Assembly: GCA_018969165.1 (NCBI GenBank) | Contig: JAGWYX010000185.1 | Location: 1-7,221, forward strand | DNA length: 7,221 nt | From: Verrucomicrobiota bacterium | Lineage (GTDB): Bacteria > Verrucomicrobiota > Verrucomicrobiia > Limisphaerales > JAGWYX01 | Direction: 5' to 3' | In this document: positions 1 through 7,221 of the stretch, in pieces | Layout of the letters: every line of letters starts with the position of its first letter | Position numbering within the stretch: the stretch's first letter is position 1 | Made by a program: the position numbers and the translations under genes | The notes under the pieces: model-generated | What the model was told of the DNA's origin: nothing | Seen by the model: only the letters and a program-made list of their open reading frames with translations | Databases searched by the model: none

Positions 1-1
1 T

Positions 2-1156
2 GATGAACGGGTTCACCCGGTTCAGGTGCAAGCTGGCGGGCAGTAACTTTTTTCTTAACGCGAGAATGACCTTGATCACGCCCGCCACTCCAGCCGCCGC
101 CTCGAGATGGCCGATATTGGTTTTGACCGAACCGAGACCGCAGTAGCCACGCGCCTCCGAGGCACCGGGGCGCCTGGTCCTGGCAAAGGCCTCCTTCAAT
201 CCGTCGAATTCCACCGGGTCGCCCAATTCCGTCCCGGTCCCGTGGGCTTCGATGTACCCGATCGTGGTGGCGTCCACCCCGGCCGTGCGATAGACCTGAG
301 CCAACAACTCCGCCTGAGAGCGGGCATTCGGGGCCGTCAGCGATTGACCTCGGCCACCGTGATTCACGCCGACCCCGCGTATGACCGCCAGAATCGGCAG
401 CCGTCGTCTCTCGGCCTCGGTGAACCGCATCAGGTACAGCACCCCCACACCCTCGCCCCGAACGTAGCCGTTGGCCGCGGCGTCGAATGTTTTGCAGCGA
501 CCGTCCGGAGACAGGACCCCGATTTGGCTCGTGCCGACAAACGCCCGCGGGCTGAGCATCAGGCTCACGCCCGCGACCAAGGCCGATTCGCAGTCGCCCC
601 GCTGCAGCAAGCTCACGGCGCGATGCAGGGCGATGAGCGAACTGGAACACGCCGTGTCCACCGCCTCGCTCGGGCCGCGAAGATCGAGGCAGTGCGAAAT
701 CCGGTTCGCCGCCATGGCATGCCCGTTTCCCGTGGAACTGTAGGTGTGCGCCGCGCCCGCCTCGGCGAGCAAATCCTGGTAATCATGGTACTGGATTCCG
801 ACAAACACGCCGACGGCTCGTCCCGCCAGGCGGGCAGGCGATTCGCCCGAGGACTCCACGGCGCGCCACGCCTCCTCCAGCAACAACCGGTGCTGCGGAT
901 CCATCAACTCCGCCTCACGCGGCGAAATCCCGAAGAACGCGGCATCGAACTTGTCAACGTCGGCAATGAAGCCTCCCCAGCGCACGCCGCGTGTGGCCTC
1001 CGACGCGGTTCCGCCATCACCCGAATCACGCAAGTCAAATCGATCCGACGGCACCTCGCCGATCGAATCCACACCGCCCGCCAGGTTTCGCCAAAAAGCG
1101 TCGAGATCGGGCGCGCCCGGGAACCGTCCGCTCATGCCAACCACAACCACCGGATC
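2..1156 (-). other. KS3: ketosynthase domain of the next module, C-terminus cut by the window
   Basis: About 385 residues (2022-2406) of a KS starting DPVVVVGMSGRFPGAP. It should receive the beta-hydroxyacyl chain from ACP2. Cys2191 sits in VDTACSSSLIALHRA (codon 647-649). His2326 is in EAHGTGTELGDP (242-244) and His2371 in VKTNIGHLEAAAG (107-109), so all three catalytic residues are present. It stops at LHLNRVNPFI, some 40 to 50 residues before a KS would normally end. NHGGRGQSLTAPNARSQ is close to the matching segment of KS2. The DNA similarity to KS2, especially around 891-960, suggests duplication or gene conversion within this gene. The domains that follow KS3 lie outside the window. Confidence 0.96.
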
Positions 1157-4100
1157 CTCCGGCCCGGTCGAACGGCCAGGCAGCGGCGCTCGCTCGAGAG
1201 CTGCCGAGCGGGCCGTCACCGCCGCCGTCGGTTTCGGCGGTTCGGATGCCGCTGGCTCCGCGCCAAACCTTCCGGGCGCCAACTCAAGAAGCAGATCGCG
1301 CACGGCATTGAGGTGGGTGTGCGTGAAGAACGCGTTTGGAGTCAACTCCACCCCGTACTTTTGACTCAACCGAACGGCGAAAGCCTTCAACAGGATCGAA
1401 TCAAAGCCGAGGCCAGTCAGGTTGGCCTCAGGGTCAATCTCGGCCTCGCCCAGTTTCAAAAGATCAGCCACTTCCGACTTCAACTCGCGCAACAATTTTT
1501 CCGCTGTATCCGCCGAAACGGCCGGACACCGGCCAGCCGACGGAGTCGAGTCGGTGACCAAACCAAACGCCCGCTCCAAGACGCCGCGAATCCGAACCGC
1601 ATCGCCGGGGCCAACGATGACCAGGCTTGGGCCTGCCGCCAGCACTGACTCCAAGACCTTCAATCCATCCTCCGTGCACAAAGCCTCCAGTCCCAGATTC
1701 GTCCTAAGCCAGTCTTCTCGCGCGGCTTGCTCAGCCGCGTTGTCGCCCAACCGCATGCTGCCGTCTCTCCAGAATGGCCAATCGATCGAAATGGTCGCGC
1801 CCCGCCGTTCACCGGCACTGCGCAAGCCCTCGCGCCAGCGCGCAAAACCGTCCAGAAACCCGTTGGCCGCGGCGTAGGCGGTCTGGCCGATGTTGCCAAG
1901 AGCGGCCGTCAGCGACGAAAAGCAAACAAACCAGTCCAGGTCCGAACCCCGCGTGGCCAAGTCCAGGTTCATTGCGCCGAGGATTTTTGGCGCCAGCACG
2001 GATTGCTCCTGGTCCGCCGTCCTCGCCGCCAGCAGACCATCGCGCAATACACCGGCCGCGTGGACAACGCCGTTGAGTCTGCCCCAGGAATCCTCGATCT
2101 GCGCCACCAGTGCGGCGACAGACTCGCGTGAAACTACGTCGGACTGGAAGTAACGGGCTTCACAGCCCATTTCCCGCAGCTTGCGCACGCAGTCCTGCGT
2201 GTGCTCGCCCGACGGTGAACGCCCCGTCAGCGCCACGCGGACTCGCGCCACCCCGGCCAGCCAGGCGGCAACCGCCATTCCCAGCCGTCCCCCCCCCCCA
2301 GTCACGAGGTACACGCCGCCTTCGCGGATCCCGGCGCGCTCCGCCCCCCGAGGCAACGTGCGTGGAACCACACATCGCACCCGTCGCACGCCTTGCCGAT
2401 AATGCACCTCGACACCGCTCGATTCGCCCGCGGCCAACTCCAGCCCGATCCATCGCGCCGTCTCGTCAACAGTGCCGCCCTTGCCGCAAACCGCGCTGAC
2501 ATTGAATTCCGGGCACTCCAGGCGCAGCGACTTCAGCAGTGCCGCCGCCGCCGCCAGAACGGGGGATGGCTCATCCGCGCTTTCCCAAACCATCAACTTC
2601 ACCCGGTCGGAGCCGCGCAGCACCAACAGGGCGCGGGCCCATCCCAGGAGCTTCCCAACCTCAGCCGCTGCCTGGCTGGACGGTTGCCTTGGCAGACAAA
2701 GAACCACGTCGCTGAACGAACTGTCGTTCGGGATTTCACCCGCACCGGAACCCCAATCCAATGCGATCAGTTGTTCCGTCGGAGATTCTCGCCGCAGCGC
2801 CCCGCGGAGCGGTTCGTCGGCGCCAATCAGGAGAACCCGGGGCCCAGGGCGCGACGAGGGCAAACTCGAGATCGGCCGGGCCGGCCATTCCTCGGTGAAG
2901 CAGGCCACAGATTCCGCCGTGTGCTCGAACCGCGCGGCCAACCCAGCGCCTTCAACCGGCTGCGCGGCAGATAACGGCTCCGGAATCCAATGCCGCTGCC
3001 GCAAGAAAGGATAGCCTGGCAAGGCGATCTTATTAACTGTCCCGCCGTAGACGATCCGCCAATCAACTTTGAAGCCTTTGACGTAGATCTCGGCGACAGA
3101 CCAGAGCTTGGCGCGCCAGGCCTCGGAGGTGCGATCGGGCGGAGCGCCGCTCGTAAAGTCCATAACCAACTCCTCCCAAACCCTTCGGCACGCCGCCTCA
3201 TCCTCCGAGTCGAGTCTGCCGCCTGTCCCCACCAGGCAGTTCGCTGGACGTTGGTTGCTTGCCAGCGCGGCGAGCGCCTCGGACAACTCGTCCAGCGACC
3301 GTGCGAGAACGGCACAGCGCTTCGGCATGTGCCACCGCCCGCGGCTGAGCGTGAATGCCAAATGGCCCAGCGAGGCTGCCTCGCGGTTAGTTGCCAACCA
3401 GTCGGCCAAATCCGAAATCCGTTTCGCCAAAGCCTGGTCGGTCTTCGCCGAGAGGGTCACCAGGTGATTCCCCGCTGCTTCGGGAGCCGCGGTCGGAGCG
3501 AGAAATTCCTCGATGACCACGTGGGCATTGGCGCCGCCAAAGCCGAACGAACTCACCCCGGCGCACCTCGGAACATCGGCGCCTGGACGCGGCCAGGCAT
3601 GGGTTTCCTTCGCGATGTAGAACGGGCTACCTTCCAGTTGAATATAGGGATTGAGCCGGCCGAAATGGAGCGAGGCCGGGATTCTGCCGTGCCGGAGGGC
3701 CAGCAGGACCTTGATCACGCCGGCGATGCCGGCGGCGGATTCGAGGTGGCCAACGTTGGTTTTGACCGAACCCAGCCCGCACCTCGGCACCGGCACGCCC
3801 GCCCCACGTTCCTTGAAGACCATCTTCAGCCCATTGACCTCGACCGGGTCGCCTAACGGGGTTCCGGTGCCGTGCGTCTCGATGTAGCCGATGGTGTCCG
3901 GGGTGATTTGCGCCTCCGCCAACGCCTCGCGGATCACTTCCGCCTGGGCATTTGGATTTGGGGCGGTGAGCGAATTCACCCGGCCTCCGTGATTCACCGC
4001 GGTCCCGCGGATCACCCCGTAAATCACGTCGCCGTCCCGCACCGCCTCCTCGAGACGCTTGAGCAGCACCGCGCCAACGCCCTCGCCCCGCACGTAGCCG

Positions 4101-7100
4101 CTGGCCTCGGCGTCAAATGTTCGGCACCGCCCGTCCGCGCACAACATGCCGGCCTCGACAAACCCCAGGGTGGTGGCCGGAGTTAACACGGCGTTCACCC
4201 CACCCGCCACCGCCAGGCTGCATTCGCCCGCGCGCAGCGACGCGACGGCGCGGTGCAAGGCGACGAGCGAACTCGAACAGGCCGTATCGATCGCCTCGCT
4301 CGGACCCGTCAGGTTCAACAGGTAAGAAACCCGGTTGGCCAGGATCGAGTGGGAAAGGCCCGTCGCCGTGTGCGCCTCCATGCGTTGCAGGCCGGCCACC
4401 AACTCGGCGTAGTCCCGGGTCGCCACCCCGACAAACAGACCGATTCTCCGTGGCTTGAGCGGGTCCCCGGCATACCCTGCGTTCTCGAGCGTGTTCCACA
4501 CGACTTCCAGGAAAAGCCGCTGCTGCGGATCCATCAACTCGGCTTCGCGCGGCGAAATCCCGAAAAAGGCCGCGTCGAATTTATCCACGTCCGCCACGAA
4601 CCCGCCCCAGCGCGCCGCCGGGTTGTGCTGGCGCCAATCCCAGCGGTCGGCCGGCACTTCGGTCACACTGTGGACACCCAGCTCCAGGTTCTCCCAGAAC
4701 TTGTCCAGTGTCGGCGCTCCAGGAAACCGTCCGTCCATACCGATGACCGCGATCGGGTCTCCCGGTTTTGCCCGGGAATCCGCCACGCTTCCCGCCCCAG
4801 GGGCGAATCGTGCCGGCTTCGGAATTTGCCGCGGCTCAGGTTCGGCTTGGACGGGTTGCGCGACCGACTCACCAAGCGCCCGGCGCATCGGGTCGCCAAA
4901 TCGTTCCATCAAGAATTGGGCGAGCCGGACAACCGTGGGCCGCTCGAAGAACAGCGCCGGAGTCGTTTCGATTCCGAACTGGAGGTTGAGTTGATTGGAG
5001 AAATTCGTCAGCGAGACGGAATCGAAGCCGTAAGCAGCGAAATTCTCGTTGGCTTCAACGTCATCGGCATCGACCTTTAACTGCGCGGCGATGATTTGTT
5101 TTAACCGCTCTTGGAGCAACGCCAGAAGCGGTTCAGCCGGCATCGAAGCGGCGGCCGGTGGCTTCACCACCGGTCGGTCTTGCCCGGCTCCGGTTCCAAT
5201 CGCCGGTTTCACCTTGAAGCCATTGACCGACGCCAAAACCGAACCGTCGCCAGCCACTAGCGTCAAATTGTACGCGCGCACCGCCGCGGGCTCGGAGCTG
5301 ACCTCCGTGACCAGGACCTGGCAAACCTCCGGAAGACTCCCAAAGAAAGTGATTTCATCCGCCTCAAATGGCAGGACGGGCCCCGACGGAGCCGACCCGA
5401 CCCGACCCCATCCGAAGCCGATCACGGACTGGAACGCGGCATCCAGGACCAGCGGATTCAGTTTGCACGCGCCGGCGAGCCCAGCACCCGCTTCGGGGAG
5501 GCGGATCGAGGCCAGCACCTCGCGATCATTCGAGCGGACCCATTCCAGCGCTCGAAACGCCGGTCCATATTGAAGGCCAAGTGAACGGTAGGCTTCATAA
5601 ATTGACACCGGCTCGTGCACGACCGGCATCCGCGCCAGCGCCTCGGCCAGGTTCAACGGGTCAGGACGCGTGGGCGACGCCCCGAAGCGGAGTTGTCCTT
5701 GGACGTGCGGCACCCGCGAGTCTCCGGCTTCCGACCAGATTTCGAATCGAACCCGGTCGCGCTCCGGACTCAGGCTCACCCCCAGCGCCAGCGGCGCCTC
5801 GTCCACGCGAATGGGGCGAGTCCAGACCACACAGGCGATTGCAGTCACCGTCGCGTCCTCACGTGAGGCGTCTCCTGCCGCCCTTGCCATTTCCAGGCAA
5901 GCCGCCGCGGGGAGCAGTTTGGCGCCCCGGACGACGTGCTCCCGGACGAGCAGTTCGTCCGGTCTCAGCAACTTGAGAAATCGTTGCTCCTCCAAAGTGG
6001 ACGCATTCCGGTCCAGCAACGGGTGCAGGGATTCCGCGGCCTTGCCAGGGAAGGTCGCGATCCAATGCCGTTCCCGGACGAACGGATACGTCGGTAACGA
6101 GACTCGCTTTGCCTGGCTGCCCGCGTCGAACACCGACCAATCGATGTCGGCGCCACCCGCCCAGGCTGCGGCGATTTCGGGGAGTTCCTTGCCCCGCGGA
6201 TCGAACGACTCCTTGGGGCCCGCTTTGCGCCCGCGGAAGATGCCCGCGCTCTCGGCCGAGCCGCCGCTCCGGATCTCGTCCAGCCCCAAGATCAGCTCGT
6301 CCTGGCTGGACACGACGAAGGCCAATCGCTCCTCCATCGCCTCGCGCCCGACTCTCAAAGTGTGCGCGATGTCCCGCAGCCACCTTGGCCCGTGCTCGGC
6401 ACGAACTGCTCGCAGGCAATCGGCCAGGCGTTTGACCACCTCCGCCAATCGCTCCGGCGTCCGAGCGGAAAGCACGATCAGTTCGGGACGCGTGGAATTT
6501 GGTTCGGGGACACTGACTGTCGGCTCCCAGGAAGCCAGCACCAGATGGGCGTTCGCGCCGCCCGCCCCGAACGAACTCACCCCAGCCAAGCACGGTTTCG
6601 CGCCGTCGCGCTGCCATTCGGCCAAGCCCCGTTGAACTCGAAACGGGGTCGACGCGAAATCGATTCGCGGGTTAGGCGGATCCGAGTGAAGCGAGGGCAC
6701 GAGCTGCCCGTGCTGCATCTGCAGCAATGTCTTGGTCACCGCCGCGATCCCGGCGGCGGCTTCGAGGTGGCCAATGTTCGATTTGACCGAGCCGATCGCG
6801 CAAAACTCGCAATCCGCCGTTCCGCTCCGGAAGGCGATCGTCAGACCAGCGATCTCCACTGGATCCCCCAGTGCGGTGCCCGTGCCGTGCGCTTCGACGT
6901 AGCCGACATCCCGCGGCTGGACTCCCGCCCGAGCCAGCGCCGTCCGGATGAGCGCGGCTTGGGCGTTCGGGTTCGGCACCGAATACCCATTCGTGTGGCC
7001 CCCGTGATTCAGCGCGGAACCTCTGATGACGCCATAAACGTGGTCGCCGTCGGCCAAGGCCGCGCTCAGCGGCTTCAGCAACACCGCGCCGACGCCTTCG

Positions 7101-7219
7101 CCCGGCACAAACCCGTTGCCGCCTTCGCCAAAACTGCGCGTCTTCCCGTCGGCGGCCAACATCCGCATTTGGCACAACCCCACAAAGGTCGAGGGATGAA
7201 GGTAAAGATTGACGCCGCC
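2..7219 (-). CDS. trans-AT type I polyketide synthase, internal fragment (KS-DH-ACP-KS-KR-ACP-KS), partial at both ends
   Basis: This is a cytosolic multimodular enzyme that builds a polyketide by stepwise condensation of malonyl units on carrier proteins. The frame with codon first bases at 7219, 7216 and so on stays open through about 2406 codons. It contains no TAA, TAG or TGA and ends still open at base 2. Every recognised domain lies in this single frame, so I see no frameshift or pseudogenisation. The start codon and C-terminus lie outside the window. Three KS domains are present, and neither KS whose C-terminal side is visible is followed by an AT with its GHSxG motif. This places the protein in the trans-AT class, which needs a discrete malonyl-AT. 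Leucine codon TTA appears eight times. Residue numbers in the other entries count from residue 1 at 7219. The product class cannot be named from this fragment. Confidence 0.97.
891..960. repeat. Intragenic repeat, copy in KS3 (pairs with 4521-4590)
   Basis: A 20-base stretch at 891-910 is identical to 4521-4540. Hand alignment of 891-940 with 4521-4570 gives 45 of 50 matches, falling to about 60 of 70 when extended to 960. The codons belong to the conserved MDPQ, SPREAE and FDAAFF region of both KS domains. Much is explained by protein conservation, but silent positions are also shared. Confidence 0.8.
1280..1501 (-). other. ACP2: acyl carrier protein of module 2
   Basis: This carrier domain of about 74 residues (1907-1980) contains LGFDSILLKAF, with the phosphopantetheine serine Ser1941 at codon 1397-1399. 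Flanking helices (EKLLRELKSEVADLL before, NAVRDLLLEL after) fit the family. The position six residues after the serine is Phe, so no beta-branching Trp flag is seen. Between KR and ACP2 lies a conserved-looking post-KR extension (about 1505-1753) with TEDGLKVLESVLAAG, which I recall as common after trans-AT KR domains. A Pro/Ala/Thr-rich linker leads from ACP2 to KS3. Confidence 0.95.
1754..2905 (-). other. Ketoreductase domain (KR), predicted B-type
   Basis: This NADPH-dependent domain reduces the beta-keto group made by KS2 to a hydroxyl. An N-terminal structural subdomain (about residues 1439-1625) precedes the catalytic Rossmann half. The cofactor loop is YLVTGGGGRLG (1637-1647), fitting TGGxGxLG. 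HAAGVLRDGLL follows, then catalytic Lys1745 in LAPKI, the Ser pair in CFSSL (1768-1769), Tyr1782 in QTAYAAAN (codon 1874-1876) and Asn1786. The domain closes with ISIDWPFWRDGSM, a trans-AT style ending. The second Asp of the LDD-type loop is kept (LRD), and the position eight residues before Tyr is Leu rather than Trp. By the usual rules that means a B-type KR giving a D-configured hydroxyl. An 11-base C run lies in the cofactor-loop codons, but the frame is intact on both sides. Confidence 0.94.
2289..2299. repeat. Eleven-base C homopolymer in the KR cofactor loop
   Basis: Eleven consecutive C on the plus strand (G on the coding strand) encode most of the glycines in TGGGGRLG of the KR. The frame matches the KR fold on both sides as given, so the count appears right. 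Runs of this length are prone to slippage and to sequencing error. Confidence 0.95.
2987..3466 (-). other. Post-KS linker / AT-docking remnant of module 2
   Basis: About 160 residues (1252-1411) follow KS2 where a cis-AT synthase would carry an AT. The segment opens with HLVTLSAKTDQAL and continues with LAFTLSRGRWHMPKR, the common linker pattern. It closes with KIALPGYPFLRQRHW, matching the post-AT linker. It is slightly longer than the module 1 linker and includes an acidic stretch (LDSEDEA). No AT or DH motif is visible here, so module 2 passes directly from this linker to the KR. This second AT-less junction strengthens the trans-AT assignment. Confidence 0.84.
3506..4759 (-). other. KS2: complete ketosynthase domain of module 2
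   Basis: This complete KS of about 418 residues (821-1238) accepts the module 1 acyl chain and condenses it with the extender unit on ACP2. It begins DPIAVIGMDGRFPGAP and ends FGFGGANAHVVIEE. The nucleophile is Cys981 in DTACSSSLVALHRA (codon 4277-4279). The histidines are His1116 in ETHGTGTPLGDP (3872-3874) and His1158 in VKTNVGHLESAAG (3746-3748), so it looks condensation-competent. NHGGRVNSLTAPNPNAQ and LNPYIQLEGSPFYI are of trans-AT style. One oddity is the loop between DRWDWR and RWGGF. It is about nine residues shorter than in KS3, and shorter than I remember for this family. Its DNA is strikingly similar to KS3 in places. Confidence 0.96.
4521..4590. repeat. Intragenic repeat, copy in KS2 (pairs with 891-960)
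   Basis: This is the partner of the KS3 copy. The two lie 3630 bases apart, a multiple of three equal to 1210 codons, so exchange between them would keep the reading frame. The same 3630-base offset holds for the active-site Cys and the first catalytic His of KS2 and KS3. Confidence 0.8.
4898..5131 (-). other. ACP1: acyl carrier protein of module 1
   Basis: This small helical carrier domain carries the growing chain on a phosphopantetheine arm. About 78 residues (697-774) contain YGFDSVSLTNF, with the phosphopantetheine serine at Ser734 (codon 5018-5020). The helix following is typical (LFFERPTVVRLAQFL). The preceding 24 or so residues are Pro/Ala rich and form a flexible linker after DH. 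The residue six places after the serine is Phe, not Trp, so the tryptophan flag associated with beta-branching carrier proteins is absent. It is a single ACP, not a tandem pair. After it comes another linker rich in Pro, Gln and Glu, leading into KS2. Confidence 0.95.
5204..6025 (-). other. Dehydratase domain (DH)
   Basis: The DH eliminates water from a beta-hydroxyacyl-ACP to give an alpha,beta double bond. The double-hotdog fold is recognisable from HPLLDR (residue 399 onward). The catalytic motif EHVVRGAKLLP has the full HxxxGxxxxP pattern with His428 (codon 5936-5938). LQYGPAF is near 550-555. LNPLVLDAAFQ carries the DxxxQ pattern with catalytic Asp593 (codon 5441-5443). The domain ends at VNGFKVKP near 672. 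At about 274 residues it is normal length. Because both the motif proline and the Asp are kept, it looks like a true DH and not a pyran synthase, which usually loses one of these. The oddity is its context: no KR lies between it and ACP1, so its hydroxyl substrate must be made elsewhere. Confidence 0.93.
6062..6481 (-). other. Post-KS linker / AT-docking remnant of module 1
   Basis: About 140 residues (247-386) separate KS1 from DH, far too few for an AT of roughly 300 residues. The segment starts with LIVLSARTPERL, the usual beginning of the KS-to-AT linker, and passes through LRVGREAMEERLAFVVSS. It ends with VSLPTYPFVRERHW, which matches the post-AT linker that wraps back on the KS. GIFRGRK in the middle is also familiar from trans-AT proteins. 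In this enzyme class such flanking subdomains are thought to help position the free-standing AT. No GHSxG or other AT active-site motif is present. The domain identity is inferred from its borders. Docking function is known for the family and not shown here. Confidence 0.85.
6521..7219 (-). other. KS1: ketosynthase domain, C-terminal two-thirds
   Basis: This domain performs decarboxylative Claisen condensation, or acyl transfer if non-elongating. The window opens just after the active-site cysteine region, at GGVNLYLHPSTFVG (residues 1-14). Visible landmarks are FVPGEGVGAV near residue 37, NHGGHTNGYSVPNPNAQ near 71-87, EAHGTGT with catalytic His111 (codon 6887-6889), and SVKSNIGH with catalytic His151 (codon 6767-6769). 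The domain closes with SSFGAGGANAHL at about 215-226. Both histidines needed for condensation are present. The nucleophilic cysteine lies upstream of the window and cannot be checked. The motif SNIGHLEAAAG and the following LLQMQHGQLVPSLHSD resemble trans-AT KS domains as I remember them. Its signature segments differ clearly from KS2 and KS3, suggesting a different KS clade. Confidence 0.95.
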
Positions 7220-7221
7220 CG

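Noticed and set aside
107..1648. A 513-codon open frame on the plus strand across KS3 and ACP2
   Set aside because: Its triplets are the exact mirror of the real minus-strand codons, so it stays open only because the PKS there has no codons whose complement is a stop. The product (Arg, Gln, His rich) has no recognisable domain, while the minus frame carries every KS and ACP motif.
2282..2302. A frameshift in the KR at the C-rich run
   Set aside because: The reading frame and KR motifs are continuous on both sides, giving exactly TGGxGxLG as the family requires.
2990..5080. Further plus-strand open frames at 2990-3856 and 4253-5080
   Set aside because: They are in the same mirrored register opposite KS2, its linker and part of ACP1, and encode nothing recognisable. 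They are shadows of a GC-rich gene.
1280..5131. Beta-branching function at ACP1 or ACP2
   Set aside because: Both have Phe, not Trp, six residues after the phosphopantetheine serine, and no tandem ACP is present.
5204..6025. The DH being a pyran synthase or an inactive DH
   Set aside because: HxxxGxxxxP and DxxxQ are both complete, whereas pyran synthases typically lose one of these signatures.
6062..6481. A degenerate or short AT domain after KS1
   Set aside because: There are only about 140 residues and no GHSxG. The ends match the KS-AT and post-AT linkers directly joined.
5859..6617. A 252-codon minus-strand frame overlapping the end of KS1, the linker and the start of DH
   Set aside because: It is in a different minus-strand frame from the synthase and gives a low-complexity Arg/Gly-rich product. 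The in-frame reading gives clear KS, linker and DH motifs.

Overview
The whole window is the inside of one very long gene on the minus strand. Reading from 7219 down to 2 gives about 2406 codons with no stop, and neither the start nor the end of the gene is present. I translated the full frame by hand. It encodes part of a multimodular type I polyketide synthase. No acyltransferase (AT) domain follows either ketosynthase (KS) whose downstream neighbour can be seen. Short leftover linker regions sit there instead, which is the hallmark of a trans-AT polyketide synthase, where a separate protein loads malonyl units.

Domain order in the direction of translation (high to low coordinates): C-terminal part of KS1 (7219-6521); post-KS linker / AT-docking remnant (6481-6062); dehydratase DH (6025-5204); acyl carrier protein ACP1 (5131-4898); KS2 (4759-3506); second post-KS linker (3466-2987); ketoreductase KR (2905-1754); ACP2 (1501-1280); KS3 (1156-2, cut by the window edge). 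This is one nearly complete module KS-DH-ACP, one complete module KS-KR-ACP and the start of a third. All visible catalytic residues are intact. They comprise both histidines of each KS, the cysteines of KS2 and KS3, the DH His/Asp pair, the KR Lys/Ser/Tyr/Asn and both ACP serines.

The predicted chemistry is as follows. Module 1 carries a DH but no KR, so it probably dehydrates a hydroxyl made by an upstream KR (a dehydrating bimodule) or relies on a KR from elsewhere. Module 2 extends by two carbons and reduces to a hydroxyl, predicted D-configured (B-type KR). If module 1 leaves a double bond, the stretch of product would be an allylic alcohol passed to KS3. No methyltransferase, enoylreductase or beta-branching signature is visible.

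The DNA is GC-rich (not counted), but TTA leucine codons occur eight times and AT-ending codons are common. That argues against a Streptomyces-type actinomycete and fits, loosely, myxobacteria, Verrucomicrobiota, Acidobacteriota or an uncultured symbiont. I cannot assign the organism. There is no intergenic DNA, so no promoter, terminator, RNA gene or mobile element is expected, and I saw none.
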